From positions 744,001 to 808,000 of the forward strand of contig NZ_AP027274.1 in NCBI RefSeq assembly GCF_030295705.1: DNA of 64,000 bases. The letters run 5' to 3'. The notes below the pieces were generated by a model. That model did no database searches. It worked only from the letters and a program-made list of their open reading frames with translations, and was not told where the DNA came from. Made by a program: the position numbers and the translations under genes. The stretch is from Polynucleobacter sp. TUM22923 (GTDB lineage: Bacteria; Pseudomonadota; Gammaproteobacteria; Burkholderiales; Burkholderiaceae). This document shows, one piece after another, positions 36,752-46,971 of this stretch; within the stretch, counting starts at the first letter, position 1; every line of letters starts with the position of its first letter.

Positions 36752-37276
36752 TTATTCTTTTGATACTTTAGTTTTACCAAAGAACAACACATCCGTAGCC
36801 CCTGCACCCAGAGCTGAGCGCATACCAGCAAATATCAAATAGGGCCAAACGATCAACCAATACACGAAGGAAATAGAAAGAAGATGTATTGGGTCAGATG
36901 TTATGAAATCGAGTAGGGCATGTGTAAAGGAGCGCCCGTGAATCAGTGCCTCTAGGCCAGATTCGCATGCACTCAAACAAATTACAACTAGTAAGTAAAA
37001 GACAGACGCGCTTAATAGGGGCCGCATAATCCCGTACCCCTGTTTGATATTGATTGGGTACACCGCTTGTGCAAGCATCATAAACTTCGCACAAATCCCA
37101 GCCTTTAGTAGTGCGAAACCAAATATTGACAGCGGAATGGGGCGTTCACGTAAAGTGGTTGCCGCTAAAAAAGCCAGAGCACAAAACCATAGGGCAAAGT
37201 AGAGCGCTAGCAGAGTTGCTTTCATCGCTTCTTTTTTTAGCTTTACTTCAAGTGTTGTTGACATAGCTTCCGACAT
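36752..37276 (-). CDS. Integral membrane protein of unknown function
   Basis: About 174 residues with four predicted transmembrane segments (from about residues 20, 47, 85 and 135: LLALYFALWFCALAFLAATT, LSIFGFALLKAGICAKFMML, LLSASVFYLLVVICLSACES, LLSISFVYWLIVWPYLIFAG). I do not recognise the family. ATG 37276 (MSEAMSTT) is chosen; GTG 37291 and ATG 37264 are also in frame. The start lies 20 bases from the end of the IS30 element, which may have cut off its promoter, so its expression today may depend on read-through from the transposase gene on the same strand. Confidence 0.6.
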   Translation of the reverse strand: MSEAMSTTLEVKLKKEAMKATLLALYFALWFCALAFLAATTLRERPIPLSIFGFALLKAGICAKFMMLAQAVYPINIKQGYGIMRPLLSASVFYLLVVICLSACESGLEALIHGRSFTHALLDFITSDPIHLLSISFVYWLIVWPYLIFAGMRSALGAGATDVLFFGKTKVSKE

Positions 37277-37295
37277 ATTTTGTTTAAACACGTAG

Positions 37296-37315
37296 ATTCA
37301 AACACGAAGTGCAAC
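37296..37315. repeat. IS30 terminal inverted repeat, left
   Basis: ATTCAAACACGAAGTGCAAC, matching the complement of the right end at 18 of 20 positions. Confidence 0.85.
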
Positions 37316-38251
37316 ACGGTTTAAGGACTGCATAAACACTTCATTGGGGGTTTTAAATCCCAACCTCTTACGAGGTCGGTTATTAAGCTTGCTTTCAATC
37401 ATTCTAAGCTCCTCATCAGTTACGGTGGATAAAGGCCTCTTTTTGGGGATGTATTGCCTTAGTAAGCCATTGAAGTTTTCATTAGAACCGCGTTGCCAAC
37501 TGGCAAAAGGATCAGCAAAGTAGGTGGTGGATTGCAGTGCTGTATCAATCCGGGCGTGCTCGGCAAATTCCTTTCCGTTGTCATAAGTTAGTGTTTTGAC
37601 CTTAGCTTGATAGGGGGCCAGTCCTTCAATAATGGCGTTACCTACCAGGGTCGAAGTTTTATTGGGTACTTTGGCTAGAACAGCATAACCACTCTTGCGC
37701 TCCACTAAGGTCACAATAGCTTGTTTGTGCGCTGCCCCAATCACGGTATCGCCTTCCCAGTGACCGACTTGAGATCTGGCTTCAATATGCTCTGGGCGCT
37801 CACTAATCGGCCTTCTGCCTACGATCTGGCCTCGTCGATCCCGGCCACTGGCATAGCGCTTTTTACGTTTCTTTTGACAGCGTAACTGCTGGTAAAGAGT
37901 GCCACCAGCGGCTTTATCAGCATAAACATGGCGATAGATGGTCTCATGGCTAATCCCTACAACATCTGCGATTTGCTCAGGGCTCCATTGGTCTTGTAGG
38001 TACTCTACCGTTTGATCCCAATCAGCTGGGGTGATTTGGGTAGCATTACGAGAGCCTAGGGAGCGTTCCTCTGCTAATAAACAGGCTTGTCTCGGTCGAT
38101 ATCCTCTGCCTCCGGTATTGCGAGATAGCTCTCGGCCAATGGTCGACTTATGTCGATTCATGAGCTGGGCGATCTGGCTTTGGGTTTTTCCGTCTTTCAT
38201 GAGGATATAAATCTGATATCGTTCTTCTTGGCTAAGGTGTTGATAGGTCAT
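37298..38251 (-). CDS. IS30-family transposase
   Basis: A 317-residue DDE transposase that cuts and joins the ends of its IS. The N-terminal HTH domain (HLSQEERYQIYILMKDGKTQ, SQIAQLMNRHKSTIGREL) binds the inverted repeat. The catalytic core has Asp in HWEGDTVIG, Asp in TLTYDNGKEF and Glu in RGSNENFNGL, spaced as in IS30. Full-length and without frameshift, so probably active. Its stop lies inside the left inverted repeat. ATG 38251 has no strong ribosome site, which is common for transposases. Confidence 0.95.
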   Translation of the reverse strand: MTYQHLSQEERYQIYILMKDGKTQSQIAQLMNRHKSTIGRELSRNTGGRGYRPRQACLLAEERSLGSRNATQITPADWDQTVEYLQDQWSPEQIADVVGISHETIYRHVYADKAAGGTLYQQLRCQKKRKKRYASGRDRRGQIVGRRPISERPEHIEARSQVGHWEGDTVIGAAHKQAIVTLVERKSGYAVLAKVPNKTSTLVGNAIIEGLAPYQAKVKTLTYDNGKEFAEHARIDTALQSTTYFADPFASWQRGSNENFNGLLRQYIPKKRPLSTVTDEELRMIESKLNNRPRKRLGFKTPNEVFMQSLNRVALRV

Positions 38252-38324
38252 GGCTACTTTGACTTGCAGGTCTAGAAACTATGGATACTAAAATATCCTT
38301 AGCCACTAGCTCTAATTGATCAAA

Positions 38325-38344
38325 GTTGCACTTCGTAGTTGAAT
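38325..38344. repeat. IS30 terminal inverted repeat, right
   Basis: GTTGCACTTCGTAGTTGAAT, the right end, reverse complement of the left end with two mismatches. Confidence 0.85.
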
Positions 38345-38738
38345 TCACCACATCAATTAAAGTACTATCTACCAATTACCGTTAGTTTGACCAACATTAT
38401 TGCTTAGATAGAGAATTAGAAGCGATCAGTGGCATTCCTACCAAAGAGCTCAGTACATTGAACTAGCCTCGCAAAATTAGAGCTAAGAAAACGTGGATCG
38501 ACATCTATCGTGATAGCGGATGCTTATTGGCTAAATAGCTAAATAGCTAAATAGCTAAATAGCTAAGTAGCTAAATAGCTAAATGAGTCGGTTTTCAGTA
38601 TAGACACGCGCTTTAGAGGGTGCTGTTCATTATTTAGCGTATTCTTCAGGTTCTATAGGTAGCGCATACCGTGTTATTCAACGCTGAATGGCTCTTTTAC
38701 TGCCTAACACTAATAAACTGCATCGCCGAAAGTATGTA
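38345..38738. other. Gene-free, decayed stretch right of the IS30 element
   Basis: About 390 bases with no convincing gene. Short stop-broken stretches can be read (one plus-strand fragment codes IPTKELSTLN before a stop near 38464), but none is recognisable. It contains the 8-bp tandem array at 38531. This may be a remnant of the sequence the IS landed in. Confidence 0.5.
38531..38586. repeat. Seven-unit 8-bp tandem repeat
   Basis: CTAAATAG four times (38531-38562), CTAAGTAG, CTAAATAG, and a last CTAAATGA. One of the most regular arrays in the window; it lies in non-coding DNA. Confidence 0.93.
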
Positions 38739-39323
38739 ATGACAAAGCCAAGCTCCGTAGCACTACTAAAAAAAGCCAGCCTTATTCTGACGCAAGGATT
38801 TGCAAGTCCTAAAGATATTGCTTGGGCATGGGTTACCTTGCTACTCTCGCAAGAAGAGCCTAAGCGCGATAGTGAAGACAAGCGCCATAGCCGGATTGCA
38901 GAATTCGAGGCTTGGATCATTGGATTGAGCCTTCCCAGCGACCCTAAGAATGCCTCCGGAGTAACCGTGAGCCCAGAAGCAGTAAAAGCCTCAGCAAGGA
39001 ATGTATTTGAGTGGCCTCATGAGTACATTCTTCCAACAACGCCCGCACCAAAGCATCCAGACTCAAAAGTAACTTACAGCGATACGATCACTAAACCAAT
39101 CTTAGATGCCATCAAAGATGTTGGCGGGTTCGAAGATCGCCTGGCATTAATGACTGCATTAGAAGGCTATGCAAAAGAAGGTAAGGCACCATTTGCTGGC
39201 ATCACTGCAGAGGGAATTGAGTGGATGGGCAGCACCTGGTCTGAAGGCGATAAATATAATCTGCTGACAATCAAAACGCTCAACAATCGCTTGGCCAATC
39301 TAAGAAAAAAAGGCTTGATTTAG
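38739..39323 (+). CDS. Hypothetical protein next to tRNA-Asn
   Basis: About 194 residues from ATG 38739 (an upstream ATG at 38688 would add 17). I do not recognise a domain. The protein is soluble, with no signal peptide or membrane segment, and has a helical N-terminal part (MTKPSSVALLKKASLILTQG) and a Lys/Arg-rich C-terminal part (LLTIKTLNNRLANLRKKGLI). It sits between the IS30 region and tRNA-Asn, with a strong terminator after it. The position fits an accessory or integrated gene, but no integrase is present. Confidence 0.55.
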   Translation: MTKPSSVALLKKASLILTQGFASPKDIAWAWVTLLLSQEEPKRDSEDKRHSRIAEFEAWIIGLSLPSDPKNASGVTVSPEAVKASARNVFEWPHEYILPTTPAPKHPDSKVTYSDTITKPILDAIKDVGGFEDRLALMTALEGYAKEGKAPFAGITAEGIEWMGSTWSEGDKYNLLTIKTLNNRLANLRKKGLI

Positions 39324-39368
39324 TCAAAGCGCTTTAGATGAATTGAATAGCTGATCTAAGTAAATGAA

Positions 39369-39402
39369 AAAACCCCGTAGTGCATTAGCATTACGGGGTT
39401 TT
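39369..39402. terminator. Bidirectional terminator between the hypothetical gene and tRNA-Asn
   Basis: AAAACCCCGTA and TACGGGGTTTT form a perfect stem that extends into the loop (GTGC with GCAT). Flanking A and T runs suit both strands, so it can end the upstream gene and tRNA-Asn. Confidence 0.9.
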
Positions 39403-39409
39403 ACTTTTT

Positions 39410-39485
39410 TGGCTCCTCGACCTGGGCTCGAACCAGGGACCTACGGATTAACAGTCCGGCGCTCTACCAACTGAGCTATCGAGGA
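39410..39485 (-). tRNA. tRNA-Asn (anticodon GTT)
   Basis: A 76-base cloverleaf on the minus strand with CCA encoded. Acceptor TCCTCGA pairs with TCGAGGA, anticodon loop CTGTTAA gives GTT, and the T arm CCTGG-TTCGAGC-CCAGG is normal. The 3' end faces the IS30/hypothetical-gene region. Confidence 0.97.
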
Positions 39486-39495
39486 ATAAGCGAAT

Positions 39496-39504
39496 ATTAT
39501 AGCA
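39496..39504 (-). promoter_or_regulatory. Extended -10 element for tRNA-Asn
   Basis: On the minus strand TGCTATAAT is a perfect extended -10, ten bases before the tRNA. It lies three bases from the thiD start codon on the other strand, so the tRNA promoter overlaps the thiD leader and start. Confidence 0.65.
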
Positions 39505-39506
39505 AG

Positions 39507-40391
39507 ATGAAAACAACTCTTCCCACTTCTGTAAAGATTGCCAAAGTATTGACCATTGCCGGGTCTGATAGTGGCGGTGGTGCTGGCTTGCAGGCCGACC
39601 TCAAAGTCATCACAGCCCTTGGTGGGTATGGGATGTCGGTCGTTACTGCGATTACTGCCCAAAATACCTTGGGCGTCAGCCGTATTCAAGATATCGATCT
39701 GGACGTGATCGAGGCGCAAATAGATGCCATATTTTTAGATATTGGGGTGGATATTGTCAAAATTGGGATGTTGGCTAGCCCTGAGATTGTTCGTACGGTG
39801 GCATCTGCATTAAAGCGCCATGGAGCAAAAAAGATTGTTCTGGATCCTGTCCTTAGGGCAACCTCTGGGGCCAGTTTAGGCGGTGATGATACGGCCCAAG
39901 CAATGATTACGTATTTATTCCCGATGGCCAGTTTAATTACGCCGAATTTAGATGAGGCATCCTTGCTACTAGGTCGAGAAATCGCTACAGTCGCAGACTT
40001 TACATTAGCCGCGCAAGAATTACTGGATATGGGCCCGCAAGCAGTATTGATTAAAGGCGGGCACCTAGATGCAACACATACCCAGTTAACGGATTTTTTA
40101 ATGTGGCGGACATTGGAAGACAACCTAGAGATAGTGCAGTCCAAGGAGTTTAAGCACTACCGGGTTAACACAGCCAATACCCACGGCACTGGCTGCTCTT
40201 TATCCTCCGCTATAGCGACGTATCTAGCCGATGGCCACGATCTTGCGCACTCAGTGGCTAAAGCAATTGCTTATGTAGAGGCTGGTTTAGAAGCTGGTCG
40301 ATTCTTAAGTATCGGAGAGGGTCCCGGACCCTTGTGGCACATGCATGCTTTTTATCCAACGGCTTTGCCTGAGGAAGAGGGAAAGTATTAG
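39507..40391 (+). CDS. thiD: Hydroxymethylpyrimidine/phosphomethylpyrimidine kinase
   Basis: Phosphorylates HMP and HMP-P for thiamine synthesis. Ribokinase-fold motifs [20 protein letters not shown] at the N-terminus, the AlaThr-rich ATP region [12 protein letters not shown], and the catalytic anion hole [18 protein letters not shown] are all present. 294 residues, normal. The ATG lies 21 bp from tRNA-Asn on the opposite strand, so its own promoter would have to overlap the tRNA gene. It converges with thiE, completing the thiamine locus, although no riboswitch precedes it. Confidence 0.95.
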   Translation: MKTTLPTSVKIAKVLTIAGSDSGGGAGLQADLKVITALGGYGMSVVTAITAQNTLGVSRIQDIDLDVIEAQIDAIFLDIGVDIVKIGMLASPEIVRTVASALKRHGAKKIVLDPVLRATSGASLGGDDTAQAMITYLFPMASLITPNLDEASLLLGREIATVADFTLAAQELLDMGPQAVLIKGGHLDATHTQLTDFLMWRTLEDNLEIVQSKEFKHYRVNTANTHGTGCSLSSAIATYLADGHDLAHSVAKAIAYVEAGLEAGRFLSIGEGPGPLWHMHAFYPTALPEEEGKY

Positions 40392-40405
40392 ATTGGTGTA
40401 AAGCG

Positions 40406-40453
40406 CTTAATGTACTTAATTTACTTAATGCACTGGATACACTAGATGCACTA
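40406..40453. repeat. Degenerate 9-bp tandem repeats between thiD and thiE
   Basis: CTTAATGTA, CTTAATTTA, CTTAATGCA, CTGGATACA, CTAGATGCA, then CTA at 40451, which is the thiE stop codon on the other strand. The array runs straight into the gene end. Confidence 0.65.
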
Positions 40454-41383
40454 AGTTTTCATCAATTCTTGCAGTCGCTTAACGACTGCCTTGGGATCAC
40501 TTGATCCGCTAATGGCTCTAACGACTGCCACAGAGCCAACACCACTTTGCGCCACTGCGTGAATGCTGCTTTCATCAATTCCACCAATGGCTACTAGTGG
40601 ATAGTGGTTCATGAGTTTTGTGTACTGGTACAGGCGACCAAGACCCTGTGGAGCAGTAGGCATCTTTTTAAGTTGCGTCGGAAATACAGCGCCCATTGCT
40701 ATATAGCTTGGACAATAGCGATCAGCACAGACCATCTCAGCATACCCATGGGTACTTAAACCCAGGCGAAGGCCCGCAGATCTAATAGCCTCTAAATCCG
40801 CTAAATCGAGATCTTCTTGGCCAAGATGAACGCCATAAGCACCGGCCTCAATTGCCTCCCGCCAAAAATCATTGATAAATAGCAAAGTCTTACTGCCTGC
40901 AACGGCTTGAACCGATTGGGCGATTTGTTTTTGCAGCTCGCTTGCATCGTGTAGATCAGATTTGAAGCGCAGTTGTACTGTTGGCACCTCTGCTTCAACC
41001 ATTCTTTTAACCCAATCAGCATCGGGCATCACGGCATATAAACCCAAATGCTTAGGGCATGGTGCGAAGGCATTGGAATTCATATCCCGAGTCCACGGCA
41101 GAAGATCAAAATACTCTGGTCTGGAGGGCCATTTTTTGGGATCAAAGCGACCATCTTGATGCACCATACGTGACCAGGCCTTACCCAACACCTTGGCATC
41201 TTGCTCAATAAAGCCCATAGTGATCGCTGCTAAGGTGCCGGCTAATTCGTAATGATCTGCGGCATGCTCGTTATCAATCTTGGGAGGTGGTGAGGTGATG
41301 CTAAATTGAGGAATAGCAATACATAAGTCATCATGTTGATGGGCTGCAACAATTTGATCAGCTAGGTCGCGAACTAAACTCAT
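40451..41383 (-). CDS. thiE: Thiamine phosphate synthase with N-terminal extension
   Basis: Joins HMP-PP and thiazole phosphate to give thiamine phosphate. The TIM-barrel domain fills residues 113-310: GLYAVMPDADW, VQLRFKSDLHDASEL, LLFINDFWREAIEAGAYGVH (pyrophosphate site), YIAMGAVFPTQLKK and VAIGGIDESS. Residues 1-110 are an extra domain, absent from the about 210-residue E. coli ThiE. It includes ADHYELAGTLAAITMGFIEQ and WSRMVHQDGRFDPKKW, and I cannot name it. It is last in the thiC-O-S-G-E operon. Confidence 0.88.
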   Translation of the reverse strand: MSLVRDLADQIVAAHQHDDLCIAIPQFSITSPPPKIDNEHAADHYELAGTLAAITMGFIEQDAKVLGKAWSRMVHQDGRFDPKKWPSRPEYFDLLPWTRDMNSNAFAPCPKHLGLYAVMPDADWVKRMVEAEVPTVQLRFKSDLHDASELQKQIAQSVQAVAGSKTLLFINDFWREAIEAGAYGVHLGQEDLDLADLEAIRSAGLRLGLSTHGYAEMVCADRYCPSYIAMGAVFPTQLKKMPTAPQGLGRLYQYTKLMNHYPLVAIGGIDESSIHAVAQSGVGSVAVVRAISGSSDPKAVVKRLQELMKT

Positions 41384-41393
41384 TGTGTGGACT

Positions 41394-42212
41394 TTATTCT
41401 TGGTGCCAGAAAGGGGTGCCCACTAAAGGAGTACTTGCCTGCGCAGAAACTTGCGCTTTCATGGCCCCCGATAGATGAGCTGACCGACCGGCTTGGACCG
41501 CCATTGCAAAGGCATTCGCCATAGCAACGGGATCATCAGCGAGAGCGACAGCCGTATTTAATAAAACACCGTCATATCCCCATTCCATCACTGTACAAGC
41601 ATGTGAAGGTAGGCCCAATCCCGCATCTACTAATAGCGGTACTTTCAGGCGATCTCGCAACAGTTGAAGTGCATAGGGGTTTAATGGTCCCTGACCAGTT
41701 CCAATGGGTGCGGCCCAAGGCATTACTGCTTGGCAACCCACATCAACTAAGCGCTGGCATAAAATTAAATCTTCAGTGCAGTAGGGAAGCACCTTAAATC
41801 CATCTCGAATCAAAGTCTCCGCTGTTGCTACCAGCCTTAAGGTATCGGGTTGAAGGGTGTAGTCATCGCCAATCAGCTCTAACTTAATCCAGTCTGTTTC
41901 AAATACTTCCCGAGCCATCTTTGCTGTGGTGATCACTTCTTGCGGGCTATGGCAGCCTGCTGTGTTGGGTAAGACTGGTGCAGCCATCTTTTTTAGTAGA
42001 TCCCAGAATCCCGAGTGAGCCTCAGTAGTGGCGCTACCTTGTCTGCGCAAGCTCACTGTAATCATGCCGGGGTTAGCGGTCTTTACGGCGTTTTCTAATA
42101 CTTGTGGAGAGGGATAACGTGAGGTACCCAGCAACAACCTACTGGCAAATGCTTCGCCATAGAGCACGAGAGTATCGGCAGAATTGAGCTTATTTTGTGA
42201 GGGCGTAGTCAT
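41394..42212 (-). CDS. thiG: Thiazole synthase
   Basis: Builds the thiazole ring from deoxyxylulose 5-phosphate, ThiS thiocarboxylate and dehydroglycine. The Schiff-base Lys is Lys110 in [11 protein letters not shown]. The TIM-barrel phosphate site shows [15 protein letters not shown] and [17 protein letters not shown]. 272 residues, normal. It sits between thiS and thiE in the operon. Confidence 0.95.
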   Translation of the reverse strand: MTTPSQNKLNSADTLVLYGEAFASRLLLGTSRYPSPQVLENAVKTANPGMITVSLRRQGSATTEAHSGFWDLLKKMAAPVLPNTAGCHSPQEVITTAKMAREVFETDWIKLELIGDDYTLQPDTLRLVATAETLIRDGFKVLPYCTEDLILCQRLVDVGCQAVMPWAAPIGTGQGPLNPYALQLLRDRLKVPLLVDAGLGLPSHACTVMEWGYDGVLLNTAVALADDPVAMANAFAMAVQAGRSAHLSGAMKAQVSAQASTPLVGTPFWHQE

Positions 42213-42244
42213 AGCAAAATGGTAATCACAGTCAACGGCATTGA

Positions 42245-42442
42245 TTAACCTCCGGTGACGGGGGAAATGATTTCTAGTTGATCGCCTTCATTCAGAATAT
42301 GTTCCGAATGGGTTGACTTGGGTACGAATTCAAAATTGACAGCTACCGCAAATGGCGGGATGGCTTTAATCATCTCTAGTACATCGTCAATCGTGCTTTG
42401 ATCAGGCAGCTCTTGCTCAATTTGATTGACAATCAGACGCAT
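42245..42442 (-). CDS. thiS: Sulfur carrier protein ThiS
   Basis: A 65-residue ubiquitin-like carrier that ends in Gly-Gly (PVTGG), where sulfur is loaded as a thiocarboxylate for thiazole synthesis. The N-terminal [20 protein letters not shown] and the mid-strand [12 protein letters not shown] fit the fold. It overlaps the 3' end of thiO by ten bases. The adenylating enzyme ThiF is not in this window. Confidence 0.93.
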   Translation of the reverse strand: MRLIVNQIEQELPDQSTIDDVLEMIKAIPPFAVAVNFEFVPKSTHSEHILNEGDQLEIISPVTGG

Positions 42443-43596
42443 GTTGTTGCCTCGGTCTCTATAGGATGGTGTGGGTGAATTTGCACCTGTAAGCCCAGTT
42501 CAACAGCCGTTTGACTATGACCAACACTCAGTATTTCAAGTGCGCAATCTAAGATAGCCGGTGAAATCAAATAACCATGACGGTATAAACCGTTAATCAT
42601 CATTAGACCTGCCGCACTAGACTGTTGATGAACATGAATTTGAGGCAAATTATCTTTTAAAGTAGGTCGGCACTGCGTAGCCATTTCTAAAATACGGGCT
42701 TCGGCAAAGCCACTGTGTACTGTGTACACCGCACTCAGTAATTCCATTGCAGAGCGCACACTCATAGGCGACCTGTCTTCAGACTCGATTTCTGTAGCAC
42801 CCACAACATAGACATCATCTTCTTTTGGCGCAATATAAATAGGATATCGCGGATGAATCAAGCGAGTAGGGCGCTTTAGTTTAACTTCTGGTGCATGTAA
42901 GCGAATGACTTCACCCCGCACCCCACGTAAATTTTCTTTAGCTGCTTCCTGTGCATTCCAGTGATCTTTCGCGCCTAAGCCACGACAATCGATCACCCAA
43001 TCAAAAGCATTGTGTTCTTCCCTCAATTGCTCGGGATCAACGGACTGGTGCCAATGACAAGACACCTTCATGAGAGTGAGTTCAACTAATAAGGCTTCTA
43101 AGAGTTGGCGGTTATCAAGCTGACCCTCATTGGGCAAATAGAGTCCTTGCGTAAATTGCGCTTGAATACTGGGCTCTATCGCTTGGAGAGCATCACGATC
43201 GAGTTTCTGCGGTGTACTTAAAGCGGTATTGTTGCGACTATTTTTTTCAAGGTGCTTAGTAAAGCGTTCTGCTTCACTAGCATCTTGGTGGTGCCACAAA
43301 ATTAAAGTACCTTCTTGCTGAAAAAATACCGGTTTAGCGAGTTCATTAATAATCTGCTTCCAGCGCGGCAAGCTATGGATGCCCATACGGACTACGTTAT
43401 CTTCTGTGATAGCAGACTCAGCAAGCGGAGCTAGCATGGCAGCTGCAACGCGAGCTGCCGAATCTAGGGCCTCAGGGCCGCCTTTTTCATAAAGCGTTAC
43501 TTTGGCTCCGCGTTTCGCAAGCGCAACCGCTAGCAGCCGACCCATAAGGCCGGCGCCAACGATGGCGTACTTGCGATTAGCGAAAGAACTACTCAT
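42433..43596 (-). CDS. thiO: Glycine oxidase-type FAD enzyme
   Basis: FAD-dependent oxidase of the D-amino-acid oxidase family that oxidises glycine to the imine used by ThiG. The dinucleotide motif YAIVGAGLMGRLLAVALAKR begins at residue 10, with VVDCRG-like and GATEIESEDRS motifs downstream. 387 residues. Its place between thiC and thiS, and the use of ThiO rather than the radical enzyme ThiH, indicate an aerobic thiazole route. Confidence 0.9.
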   Translation of the reverse strand: MSSSFANRKYAIVGAGLMGRLLAVALAKRGAKVTLYEKGGPEALDSAARVAAAMLAPLAESAITEDNVVRMGIHSLPRWKQIINELAKPVFFQQEGTLILWHHQDASEAERFTKHLEKNSRNNTALSTPQKLDRDALQAIEPSIQAQFTQGLYLPNEGQLDNRQLLEALLVELTLMKVSCHWHQSVDPEQLREEHNAFDWVIDCRGLGAKDHWNAQEAAKENLRGVRGEVIRLHAPEVKLKRPTRLIHPRYPIYIAPKEDDVYVVGATEIESEDRSPMSVRSAMELLSAVYTVHSGFAEARILEMATQCRPTLKDNLPQIHVHQQSSAAGLMMINGLYRHGYLISPAILDCALEILSVGHSQTAVELGLQVQIHPHHPIETEATTCV

Positions 43597-43619
43597 GATT
43601 CACAGTAATCAATGCTGGC

Positions 43620-45708
<2,089 letters not shown>

Positions 45709-45768
45709 ATCCTTGCTCTTATTTAACCACGAAATAGCTTTCAAATACATGGGGGTAATGCACACCCA

Positions 45769-46605
45769 TTAAGGTTTGGTATTTCGTAAGATGAAATCTG
45801 CGGTAACAATGGCGGCATCACTGGTAAATTCATCGGCCAAGATGCGCGCTGCAGCCTCTGAAAGGGTGATTTCAATAAAACCACTTACTTCGCCATCGTG
45901 ATTGGTGGGTACAAAATGTTCAGCCAAGGCTAAATCATAGATATAGAGAAGCTCATCATGAAAACCTCTGTTTTGAATAGGTCTTCGTAAATGAATGCGC
46001 CCTACAGGTTCAATAAAGTCAGATATTTGCGGTGGAACCCCAGCTTCCTCCCACAATTCACGTCGCACGTTTACCCAAGGGGTCTCATCCGCTTTTATAC
46101 CCCCTGCAGCGAGGTTATCTAAGCGGCCTGGGTCTGTTGCTTTGCTTTGGCTGCGGCGACCAAACCAAAGATTTCCGGCCTTGGTGTAGCCATTGACATG
46201 ACTTGCCATGCTTCGAAAGCCAAAGGTACGAAAAGCAGAGCGCTCCATACGGAAGTATTCATGACCATTCTGGTCAATCCAGGCAAATTCTTCATGGCGC
46301 CAGCCGGGAATAAATCCTCCCTGCTGCATTCTGTCGGCTATCTGCGCTAGGCTTCCCGAAAGCACGGTGGGTATGGCGCTTTGAATAACCAAGCTGTCAT
46401 GATTCATTTGAATATGAGCGATTGGCTGCTTGCGTAGTGAATCTTGCAAAAAAGGGATGAATTCTGGGTTGAGATGCCCAATCACGTTTCCAGGGTTGAG
46501 GCCTCCGGCGAAATGAATGGGTAAAAAATCTTGGGGTGCAGATCTGGCGGTATTTTGGAGCATTTCTTCTAGGGCGGCTAGAGTGCTTGTGGAGATTTTT
46601 GTCAT
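45769..46605 (-). CDS. Nudix hydrolase of the DUF4743/Tnr3 type
   Basis: A 278-residue protein with a DUF4743-like N-terminal part and a perfect Nudix box at about residues 168-190 (GX5EX7REUXEEXGU: G168, E174, R182-E183, EE186-187, G189). This family includes the Nudix domains of fungal Tnr3 and plant NUDX20/24, which hydrolyse oxidised or otherwise damaged thiamine diphosphates (established knowledge). It is transcribed toward thiC and lies just upstream of the thiC riboswitch, which fits thiamine repair. A TTG at 46629 is also in frame; ATG 46605 is preferred. Confidence 0.82.
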   Translation of the reverse strand: MTKISTSTLAALEEMLQNTARSAPQDFLPIHFAGGLNPGNVIGHLNPEFIPFLQDSLRKQPIAHIQMNHDSLVIQSAIPTVLSGSLAQIADRMQQGGFIPGWRHEEFAWIDQNGHEYFRMERSAFRTFGFRSMASHVNGYTKAGNLWFGRRSQSKATDPGRLDNLAAGGIKADETPWVNVRRELWEEAGVPPQISDFIEPVGRIHLRRPIQNRGFHDELLYIYDLALAEHFVPTNHDGEVSGFIEITLSEAAARILADEFTSDAAIVTADFILRNTKP

Positions 46606-46735
46606 AGCTTTAGTGTAAGAGAATTCCAAAAGTCAATCGTTCTTTACTTAAATTTGCACTATCAATGGATGCTTATTATTTAGGCAAGTAAGGTCAGTCT
46701 ATACAAATCTGAGACTTACGAAAACTTTCACCGAT

Positions 46736-46758
46736 TTATCCACACAAGTTGTGGGTAA
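46736..46758. other. Inverted pair of DnaA boxes near tRNA-Arg
   Basis: A perfect DnaA box TTATCCACA at 46736-46744 and, five bases on, TGTGGGTAA at 46750-46758, the reverse complement with one mismatch. Together they make a 23-bp palindrome. It lies 15 bases after the 3' end of tRNA-Arg, so it may also act as a weak hairpin at the tRNA end. A third 8-of-9 match is at 46945. Confidence 0.4.
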
Positions 46759-46773
46759 CTATTGTGAAGTAAA

Positions 46774-46848
46774 TGGTCCCGCCGACAGGAATCGAACCTG
46801 TATCCCACGCTTAGGAGGCATGTGCACTATCCATTGTGCTACGGCAAG
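46774..46848 (-). tRNA. tRNA-Arg (anticodon CCT)
   Basis: A 75-base tRNA on the minus strand with CCA encoded. D stem GCAC/GTGC, anticodon stem CATGC/GCGTG around CTCCTAA (CCT, reading AGG), T arm ACAGG-TTCGATT-CCTGT. The acceptor CTTGCCG pairs with CGGCGGG with two G-T pairs, which is weaker than usual but complete. Confidence 0.93.
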
Positions 46849-46971
46849 AATTGATAAATAAATTAAAACATCAATCAGATCAACAATCAGAACTAAAGCA
46901 AACATCAGAAAATAAAATACCAGAGGCATGCTTGACAAAGCTTATTATCCACCGAACTAAAATCACAGCGA

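Larger units (their letters stand above)
37296..38344 (-). mobile_element. IS30-family insertion sequence, apparently complete
   Basis: About 1,049 bp bounded by imperfect 20-bp inverted repeats, 37296-37315 and 38325-38344, with one intact transposase gene filling the element. The inverted repeats and single gene fit the IS30 family. The direct repeats expected from target duplication are not seen: 2-3 bases of left flank (TAG) and right flank (TCA) differ. The ends are set from the inverted repeats, to within a base or two. Confidence 0.88.

Noticed and set aside
37293..38347. A target-site duplication for IS30
   Set aside because: The flanking 2-3 bases differ (TAG and TCA), so none is claimed.
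38345..38530. A pseudogene right of the IS
   Set aside because: Only very short open stretches occur in different frames and none resembles a known protein, so it is listed only as gene-free DNA.
46736..46758. A replication origin
   Set aside because: Two or three DnaA boxes, with no dnaA, dnaN or AT-rich unwinding region nearby; the region is between housekeeping genes.
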